64,000 bases of DNA from NCBI RefSeq assembly GCF_026015295.1, contig NZ_JAPDUW010000001.1, positions 1 through 64,000 of the forward strand. Direction: 5' to 3'. Under the pieces are notes generated by a model. It searched no databases. It was not told the DNA's origin and saw only the letters and a list, made by a program, of their open reading frames with translations. Each line of letters begins with the position of its first letter. Within the stretch, counting starts at the first letter, position 1. Shown piece by piece: positions 8,111-13,974 of the stretch. This DNA comes from Segatella copri (lineage in GTDB: Bacteria; Bacteroidota; Bacteroidia; Bacteroidales; Bacteroidaceae). The translations under genes were made by a program, and so were the position numbers.

Positions 8111-8371
8111 ATGAAAAGTATAATAGAATCATTAGCCAAAGAAGAACAGGCTATCCTGATAGTAGCTTTGTTTCTCCTCATTTATGTTGGCATCATGATT
8201 AATGTCATGGTGAGGGAATATAGGACCTATCTTGATGATTACCCGATGTGTCATTTCAGCTTGGGTGATTTCATCAGGAGAGGGCGTTTTTATATCTGCC
8301 TCATCCTCGGCGTAGTGTTTATCACGTTCGTGTGTCTGGTAGTCAGTCTGATGGCAATCAGTATTCAGTAA
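8111..8371 (+). CDS. Small two-helix membrane protein, function unknown
   Basis: An 86-aa protein with two strongly hydrophobic segments, about residues 13-34 (ILIVALFLLIYVGIMINVMV) and 59-82 (ICLILGVVFITFVCLVVSLM). They are joined by a hydrophilic loop with Arg/Tyr/Asp (REYRTYLDDYP). No family was recognised. The start at 8111 is the first ATG after the -7 element; upstream in-frame sequence runs through the 13-bp repeats. Its position behind phased repeats and a membrane-bound AraC regulator suggests it may be that regulator's target or partner. The surface-protein gene begins 39 bases downstream, so the two may be cotranscribed. Confidence 0.75.
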   Translation: MKSIIESLAKEEQAILIVALFLLIYVGIMINVMVREYRTYLDDYPMCHFSLGDFIRRGRFYICLILGVVFITFVCLVVSLMAISIQ

Positions 8372-8410
8372 TTTCTTGATAAAAAATAATAACAAATATA
8401 ATATTAAATT

Positions 8411-11131
8411 ATGAAACATTTTTCAAATCAATCCAATGGGTCGCACGTCGGCCGTATGAACTATGGGGGGGCAAAGTTCTGTAGATTTGCCCTATTCCCA
8501 TTGATGTTGCTCATGTTGTTGCTTCTGCCTGGACGTATGGTGGCGCAGACAGAATACGACAAGACAGTAACGCTTACTGCCTTAGCGGGTAACCCAGTGG
8601 GCTACACAGGTAAGACTGATGAGACTTACAAAAATCTCTTTGATGGCAAAAAGAAAGAAGGTGATTTCTCTAAGTGGTGCTGCAAGTTTAGCAGCAGCGC
8701 CTATGTCATCTTCGAAGCCAGCAAGGCAGGAATTCCTGTGGGCTACACCATCACTACGGGTAATGACAATGCAAATCCTAGATGTGGAGGTCGCAATCCG
8801 TTGTCATGGAAACTCTATGGCAACAACGAAGGCAAAGAAGGCGCTTGGACGCTTATCGATAAGGTAGAAAATGACAAGGTGCTCCAGGATAAGAACTATG
8901 CTTCGTACGACTTCAAGTGCGAATGTTCTACCTCTTATCAATACTTTAAATGGGAAATCTCGGCTATTCATAGTGGAAGCCTATTGCAGGTAGGCGAGTT
9001 TGAACTCAAACTCAAAACCTGTACTCACCTGAAAGCCGATGGCTCGTCTGCTCTTGGCGCAGCAATCAAAACCGTTGAACCTACTTGCACAGAGCATGGC
9101 TATACCACAAAAGAATGCTCTCTCTGTCATTTAATTGTGAAGGAATATTTGAATCTTAAGCCACACACTCTCACTCATCATGCACTGAAAGCTGCTACAT
9201 GTACAGAGGCTGGTATCATAGAATACTGGCAGTGCAGTGTATGCAACAAACTCTTCAGCAATGAAGCCGCAACTCAAGAGATTACTGATGCTGCCAGCCT
9301 TGAGATTCCAGCAAAAGGTCATCAATACAACAGTGAAGGCACTTGTACAAAATGTAACGCAAAAGGACCTCGCTATACTTTGTTCGATGGTTTGGATGGT
9401 ATAACCGATGTTACCTTTACTTGCAATGGTGATTATCCTTGGAAGATGCTGGACTTGGGAGACGAAGGAATGTCTGAGGTCTCTTCCTATATTACAGATG
9501 AAAGCATAGGACTGATGTCAAATAATTATGAGATGGATTACAGTACATCTGAAATTGTAATCAAATTCAATGTAGAAAAGCCTATATTATTTTCATTTAA
9601 ATATCTAATTTCGGCAGAGTATTTTGACAAATTCATTATTACTTTAAATGGCAAAATGCTTGATGAAATTAGAGAAACAAACCAAAAAGTGTATAAAAGC
9701 ATTTTAAATAAGGGTGAATATTCTTTGACATTATCTTACGAAAAAGACGGGGATATAAGTGATGGTGCTGACCGCGCAATCATATACGATCTGAACACGG
9801 CAACCACTATTGATGACTATATCGCAGATTATGAATCGTCTAACAATACAATTACATTCAAAAAAATCAATTCTGACAATCTGGGAGCTCTTGATTCAAA
9901 CCATACAGTTATAGTGTGTAATGAACCGACGGTGAATGATGTGTGCTCTTTTTTAGGGATAAAGTACTCAGATATCAAGAGTGTCGTTTTCGATGAGAGT
10001 TTCATTACATACACTCCAACATCGTTGAATAGTTTCTTTAGAGAACTCAATAGCTTGCAAACTATTACAGGTCTTAAATATTTGAATACAGCGAATGTGA
10101 CGGATATGGGATGTATGTTCTATAATTGTCAAAATCTCAATTCGCTCGACCTTACTAACTTCAACACTCCGAAGGTGGAGCATATGTCCTATATGTTCCT
10201 TAACTGCTACGCTCTCACAACCATCTACGCCAGCGACAATTTTGTTACGGGAAAGGTTACTGATGGTTCTAGCATGTTCTCGGGCTGCACAAACCTCAAA
10301 GGTTTTATACATTATATGAGTAACCCAGACAAAATCGACCAAACCTACGCCAACTACAAGACTGGCTATTTCACCAAGCTGGTAGGCAAGAATGGCGATG
10401 AGAAGATAGGAGCAACGGGAGAAACTCTTGCTACGGATAATCTCGTTCTTGACGATGGCAAGGACTTCGTGGCTTACGAGCCATTCGCAGCCAAGGCTGC
10501 ATCTTACAGCCGCACTGTAGAAGGTACTACCTGGGCAACGCTCTGCCTGCCTTTCGAGGTATCTCTCGATGGTCAGAACTTCCGTGCCTTCAAACTCCTT
10601 TCGGCTGATGAGGGTACAGAAACCGTAGAACTCGAAGAGATAGAGACAAGCATCGAGGCTGGTACTCCTGTTATCATCAAAATGAAGGATGGAGAAACAA
10701 AGCTCGACTTTACTGTAGCCAACAAGGAGATTACAAATGAAGTAAAGCCAGTTGAAACAGCTAATGGCAACTATCAGCTTCAGGGACTCTATACCCAAAA
10801 GATGTTCAGCAAGGATGCTGATAACAACTGCTACATCGTGAAGGGCGACAAGCTGATGAACCCAGCCAAGCTGTTGGGTACAGCAACAGAGTTTGTGGGC
10901 AGCAAGCCTTTCCGTGCTTACATGGTAGATAACTCATCAGCTCCTGCAGCTGGTGCCAGAATGTTCAGCATCAGCGTAGGCGGCAGCACCACAGCCATCG
11001 AGCAGTTGGAGACTACAGCAGATAGCAAGGCTGAATACTACGACCTCCAGGGCCGTCGCCTCCAGGATTTGCAGAAGGGTGTGAACATCGTGAAGCGTGG
11101 TGGCAAGACTATGAAGGTTATCATCAAGTAA
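8411..11131 (+). CDS. Large BspA-like secreted surface protein
   Basis: A 906-aa exported protein with a long N-region followed by a hydrophobic signal (LFPLMLLMLLLLPGRMVAQ). Order of parts: a discoidin-like beta region (about 45-200, with SWKLYGNNEG and YFKWEISAI), two Cys-rich repeats with CxxC pairs (about 200-315, CTEHGYTTKECSLCH and CTEAGIIEYWQCSVC), a beta-rich stretch, BspA/DUF285-type leucine-rich repeats (about 545-640, MGCMFYNCQNLNSLDLTNFN and SSMFSGCTNLKGF), a further beta domain, and a Prevotella-style C-terminal tail (YYDLQGRRL, then GVNIVKRGGKTMKVIIK). BspA-like proteins bind host or bacterial surfaces. The tail resembles sorting/anchoring tails of Prevotella exported proteins, and PorQ at 59.4 kb shows that type IX secretion is present. 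Binding partner unknown. The small gene at 11151 follows closely. Confidence 0.87.
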   Translation: MKHFSNQSNGSHVGRMNYGGAKFCRFALFPLMLLMLLLLPGRMVAQTEYDKTVTLTALAGNPVGYTGKTDETYKNLFDGKKKEGDFSKWCCKFSSSAYVIFEASKAGIPVGYTITTGNDNANPRCGGRNPLSWKLYGNNEGKEGAWTLIDKVENDKVLQDKNYASYDFKCECSTSYQYFKWEISAIHSGSLLQVGEFELKLKTCTHLKADGSSALGAAIKTVEPTCTEHGYTTKECSLCHLIVKEYLNLKPHTLTHHALKAATCTEAGIIEYWQCSVCNKLFSNEAATQEITDAASLEIPAKGHQYNSEGTCTKCNAKGPRYTLFDGLDGITDVTFTCNGDYPWKMLDLGDEGMSEVSSYITDESIGLMSNNYEMDYSTSEIVIKFNVEKPILFSFKYLISAEYFDKFIITLNGKMLDEIRETNQKVYKSILNKGEYSLTLSYEKDGDISDGADRAIIYDLNTATTIDDYIADYESSNNTITFKKINSDNLGALDSNHTVIVCNEPTVNDVCSFLGIKYSDIKSVVFDESFITYTPTSLNSFFRELNSLQTITGLKYLNTANVTDMGCMFYNCQNLNSLDLTNFNTPKVEHMSYMFLNCYALTTIYASDNFVTGKVTDGSSMFSGCTNLKGFIHYMSNPDKIDQTYANYKTGYFTKLVGKNGDEKIGATGETLATDNLVLDDGKDFVAYEPFAAKAASYSRTVEGTTWATLCLPFEVSLDGQNFRAFKLLSADEGTETVELEEIETSIEAGTPVIIKMKDGETKLDFTVANKEITNEVKPVETANGNYQLQGLYTQKMFSKDADNNCYIVKGDKLMNPAKLLGTATEFVGSKPFRAYMVDNSSAPAAGARMFSISVGGSTTAIEQLETTADSKAEYYDLQGRRLQDLQKGVNIVKRGGKTMKVIIK

Positions 11132-11150
11132 TTAAAATATAGAAATAGAT

Positions 11151-11318
11151 ATGAAAAAGAAAAAATATATCAAGCCAGTGGTTAGCGTCATGGAAATGGA
11201 AACCACAGCCATCCTCGCCGGCTCTGTTATCCAGAAGGCGTCAGAAGCGGATTACAGCGACGAAAAAGTGAAGGATTTCTGGGATAATGAAACTAATAAG
11301 GGAATTTGGGCAGACTAG
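11151..11318 (+). CDS. 55-aa small protein of Prevotella 'KKKYIKP' type
   Basis: This short gene encodes a 55-residue peptide beginning MKKKKYIKPVVSVMEMETTA, followed by ILAGS and then an acidic, hydrophilic tail ending KGIWAD. It starts 20 bases after the surface-protein stop codon and ends before a double-hairpin terminator, so the two genes probably share a transcript. From memory, peptides with a basic start, Y-I-x-P, V-x-x-x-E and an LAGS-like step recur in Prevotella and Bacteroides genomes without assigned function. The conserved step could be a processing or membrane-interaction site, but that is a guess. Existence of the gene rests on the start context, the family-like N-terminus and the terminator. 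Confidence 0.7.
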   Translation: MKKKKYIKPVVSVMEMETTAILAGSVIQKASEADYSDEKVKDFWDNETNKGIWAD

Positions 11319-11324
11319 CCCCAG

Positions 11325-11412
11325 ATTCTCTATAGTACCCCCAGGCAGCACATTTGATGCCTGAGGCAAAATAAAAAGCCCCCGGAACTATTACGCTTCG
11401 GGGGCTTTTTCT
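11325..11412 (+). terminator. Double-hairpin terminator module, copy 1
   Basis: After the common lead-in TCTCTATAGTACCCCC, a first hairpin (CAGGCA/TGCCTG, 11342-11363) is followed by a strong GC hairpin (GCCCCCG 11378-11384 with CGGGGGC 11399-11405) and TTTTT. A related copy lies at 12212-12302. Confidence 0.85.
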
Positions 11413-11488
11413 GCTTTCTAGGTATCATGTTGATAGGTAAGTTCATGAACATCCACAACATTTTTTCCTAAACTTTTCTCCTGTTTTC

Positions 11489-11519
11489 TTTGCATTTTCA
11501 AAATAAAAGCTTATCTTTG
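11489..11519 (+). promoter_or_regulatory. Bacteroidetes promoter (-33 TTTG, -7 TATCTTTG)
   Basis: TTTG at 11489-11492 and TATCTTTG at 11512-11519 are 19 bases apart, the standard Bacteroides spacing. The predicted transcript starts about 30 bases before the ATG at 11556. Confidence 0.75.
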
Positions 11520-11555
11520 CAGACAAATAGAAGTAGAACTTTTAAATGGATAAAT

Positions 11556-11699
11556 ATGGCTTTAAAAATTAAAACTCGTGAAGAAGCAATTGCTGTATTA
11601 CGAGACATGGTTAAACGTAAAAGAGAAATGGAGGCAAAGGCTCAAATAGACTTTGCTAAAGCACGTAAGGAGGCTGCAAATTGCTATGCAGGCCTTTAA
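11556..11699 (+). CDS. Small basic helical protein upstream of a DUF6169-like gene
   Basis: A 47-aa protein, MALKIKTREEAIAVLRDMVK followed by a Lys/Arg/Glu/Ala-rich stretch that looks like one continuous amphipathic helix (RKREMEAKAQIDFAKARKEA). The start is the first ATG after a good promoter. Its last 14 bases overlap the start of the next gene, so the two are probably translationally coupled. No function was recognised. The small-helical-first, larger-second layout is shared by toxin-antitoxin pairs, but no known toxin motif is seen. Confidence 0.65.
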   Translation: MALKIKTREEAIAVLRDMVKRKREMEAKAQIDFAKARKEAANCYAGL

Positions 11700-12183
11700 C
11701 TTAACGCGCCTCAATTTTCATTCTCCTTATAAGGTCTGGATAGATAATGGCTCATATAAGTTCTTGACAGATTATGGTGTTCAGTATCGAATAGAATTTG
11801 TTGAAAATAATAATATCTGGGAGGATGAAAAAGCGTATGAATTTGGTATTCTCAATGAAAACAAGAAGAATTCTCCTAACGATTCTAAAGTAAAAGAGAC
11901 TGTACAAAGTATTATTGAAGAGTTCTTTCTCACGAATCCGGACATTCTTTTATATCAATGTGAAACGGGTGATAGCAGACAGGCTATGCGAGCTCGTCTT
12001 TTTACCAGATGGTTTAACGAATTCGATAAACGAGATCGGTTTTGTGTCAAGGTTTCTATTCTTAGAGATGAAGAAGTTGACAATTACATAGCTATTATAG
12101 TTCAAAAGAGTAATCCTAAGTTGACTGACATCCTTCGAGATTTTGATGAGTTTATCGGTTTCTTTGATACAAAGCCCGAATAA
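11686..12183 (+). CDS. DUF6169-like protein of unknown function
   Basis: A 165-aa soluble protein. The stretch around DILLYQCETGDSRQAMRAR, LFTRWFNEFD, then IAIIVQKSNP matches what I recall of the Bacteroidetes family DUF6169. The ATG at 11686 is chosen because the only longer in-frame start is a TTG inside the upstream gene and an A/G-rich AAGGAGG lies 12 bases ahead of it. It overlaps the 47-aa gene by 14 bases and is followed by a double-hairpin terminator, so the pair is a self-contained transcription unit. The module is bounded by two copies of that terminator, suggesting it can be gained or lost as a block. No catalytic motif is evident. Confidence 0.75.
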   Translation: MQAFNLTRLNFHSPYKVWIDNGSYKFLTDYGVQYRIEFVENNNIWEDEKAYEFGILNENKKNSPNDSKVKETVQSIIEEFFLTNPDILLYQCETGDSRQAMRARLFTRWFNEFDKRDRFCVKVSILRDEEVDNYIAIIVQKSNPKLTDILRDFDEFIGFFDTKPE

Positions 12184-12211
12184 AAGCGGTAAGTGAGATA
12201 CAGACAAACGG

Positions 12212-12302
12212 AATCTCTATCGTACCCCCACCAGGCAGCACCTTTGCTGCCTGGTGCATAAAAAAAACTCCCGATGCGTATGGCACCGGGGGCTTTTTTC
12301 CG
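12212..12302 (+). terminator. Double-hairpin terminator module, copy 2
   Basis: The same layout as 11325-11412: TCTCTATCGTACCCCC, a perfect 12-bp hairpin (CACCAGGCAGCA 12229-12240 with TGCTGCCTGGTG 12245-12256), then CTCCCG/CGGGGG and TTTTTT. Confidence 0.85.
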
Positions 12303-12321
12303 TTTCCTTCTTTATTCTTCT

Positions 12322-12606
12322 TTATACTTCCTTCCAATCTACCAATCCTTTTCCCTTATCATCCAGTTCTATGGCAAGGGCGATTACTTTTCGCTTATCA
12401 GCCTTGAAAGGTTCGGCATACTGCTTGGCTGTTATCTGCTCCGTGGCAGCATCTACACCGCCGTTATTGCTCAGCTTCTGAAGGATGCCTACCGGCAATA
12501 TTCTATCGTTAGTCTCTATCATAATTCCTAATCTTTGTTTTCCAATTGCAAATTTACGATTATTTTCCCAAACCGCCATGCTTTTTCCTCTTTTTTTTCT
12601 TCCCAT
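12322..12606 (-). pseudogene. Fragment of an AAA/PD-(D/E)XK nuclease (DUF1703-like) C-terminus
   Basis: The last roughly 45 residues (ATEQITAKQYAEPF, KADKRKVIALAIEL, then GLVDWKEV) look like the C-terminal end of the AAA-ATPase/PD-(D/E)XK family whose members typically end in a pattern like A-x-x-Q-I-x-x-K-x-Y-A...I-x-x-W. The ATPase core, the Walker motifs and the nuclease D/ExK residues are all missing, since full-length members exceed 500 residues. The N-terminal half (MGRKKRGKSMAVWENNRKFA) matches nothing I recognise. It is therefore probably a decayed remnant, although it could be expressed as a 94-aa protein. It sits beside the repeat at 12.6 kb. Confidence 0.5.
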
Positions 12607-12628
12607 ATTGCGTATAGTGTATTTCTAT

Positions 12629-12753
12629 ATGGGTGAAGAGGGGTGAAGAGTGGGTGAAGAGATAAAGAAAACTCTTCACCTCCCGAAACCCCGATAAACA
12701 GAGGGGTTACGGGCGAGAAGGTGAAGAGTGAAGAGATAAATCGGGATTGCTTA
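12629..12753. repeat. 125-bp exact repeat, copy 1 (GTGAAGAG-type palindromic element)
   Basis: Identical over 125 bases to 24989-25113. It contains GTGAAGAG direct copies, the inverted CTCTTCAC, and an inner hairpin in which CCCGAAACCCC and GGGGTTACGGG flank the core. It lies between the nuclease remnant and the 3' end of the esterase gene. Confidence 0.9.
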
Positions 12754-12766
12754 AATAGACAGAGAA

Positions 12767-13594
12767 TTAAAAATTGTATTTTTCTCCTAGCATTTTATGG
12801 ATAGTCTGAATGAGAATGTGGAAGGCTGGCTGTGCCATGGCACCATGACCATATCCGCCCAATTCGTAAAGCTGGGTGTCTGGGCGTCCTATCAGATTCA
12901 TCATGCGCCACATATATGCATTTTCTTCATAACGGCCAAATAGTTCTATGTTGCGATCGCCTGTTATCAACACCAAGTGAGCTGCATCCTTGCGAACATG
13001 ATAGAGTGGGGCATACTTGTCGATAGTTGGTTGCAGATTATCGATGCCGTTCATCTTGCGATAAGCAAAATGGCTAATCATCTGACCGCTGAATGGAATC
13101 AGACCGGCAATGTTGTTGGCATCAACTCCATAACGTGAAAGCCAAGTCTTATCTAATCCTAACATGGTTGTAATATAGCCGCCGGCAGAATGTCCCGAAA
13201 CAAATATTTTCTTTGCATCTCCACCATATTGACTGATATTTTGGAATACCCATGCCAATGCAGCTGCACAATCATCTAGGCATTCGTCTATTTTTACCTT
13301 GGGAAGTAAACGGTAGTTTACACCTACTACAACAAAGCCTTGTTTCTTCAGCAGTCCGGGAATCTCTTTTTGTCCACTGGTCAATCCGCCTCCGTGATAC
13401 CACACTACTACAGGTGAGTTTTTTTTACTCTTGTCATAACAGATGTCGAGTTTGCAACGTTCTTTGATATAAGTATCTTTCCCATTCTTATATTGAATGT
13501 TGCTTGTTATCACTTCGTCAGAAGAAATGGACTTCTGCGCATTCACGTTCAAGACCATAAAAGTCATGAATATCATCCATAAAACCTTTTTCAT
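12767..13594 (-). CDS. Secreted alpha/beta-hydrolase (esterase/lipase family)
   Basis: A 275-aa hydrolase with a signal peptide (MKKVLWMIFMTFMVLNVNAQ). The oxyanion-hole motif HGGG (VVWYHGGGLTSG) is followed by the nucleophile elbow GHSAGG, the pattern of the carboxylesterase type B / hormone-sensitive-lipase-like group. A late acid/histidine pair is plausible (ITGDRN, then GGYGHG). The substrate is an ester, possibly a sugar or hydroxycinnamate ester, but nothing fixes it. It is divergent from the PUL 1 SusC gene, with 380 bases between them. It could add deacetylase or feruloyl-esterase activity to glycan use, but its coregulation is not shown. Confidence 0.87.
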   Translation of the reverse strand: MKKVLWMIFMTFMVLNVNAQKSISSDEVITSNIQYKNGKDTYIKERCKLDICYDKSKKNSPVVVWYHGGGLTSGQKEIPGLLKKQGFVVVGVNYRLLPKVKIDECLDDCAAALAWVFQNISQYGGDAKKIFVSGHSAGGYITTMLGLDKTWLSRYGVDANNIAGLIPFSGQMISHFAYRKMNGIDNLQPTIDKYAPLYHVRKDAAHLVLITGDRNIELFGRYEENAYMWRMMNLIGRPDTQLYELGGYGHGAMAQPAFHILIQTIHKMLGEKYNF

Positions 13595-13974
13595 AAGTTG
13601 CTTTTGTTTAAATTATTTGGAATTTAGAAAAAATATTTGCAAATGTATACATAAATAAAGTAAATAGCAAATTTTGAAGAAATAATGTGATAATATTAAC
13701 ACGAATTAACCGGGAAGTTTAGGATGCTCCTTAATAATTGTACCTTTTACCATTATAAATCTACCACTTATTTTTAGAACTATGAAAAATGTAAAGTCCT
13801 GATAATCAAATGCAGTTATAAAAACAGGTGGTCATTTTTACCACTTAATTATTTAATCAACCAACAAATATCAGACATTTTATATACTTTTGCAATCGGA
13901 AACCAATCATGGATGGGTTCCCGACTATCAGACAACAATTTTAAACATAAATGAGAATAACTAAAGTTTAAATT
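13595..13974 (+). promoter_or_regulatory. Intergenic control region of PUL 1
   Basis: No gene. A -7 element TACTTTTG lies at 13885-13892. A stem-loop (CGGAAACC with GGGTTCCCG, one mismatch, 13897-13922) begins where transcription should start. TACCACTT occurs twice (about 13761 and 13839), the second copy forming an inverted repeat with AGGTGGT just before it. These are candidate regulator sites. The leader is about 78 bases. Confidence 0.55.
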
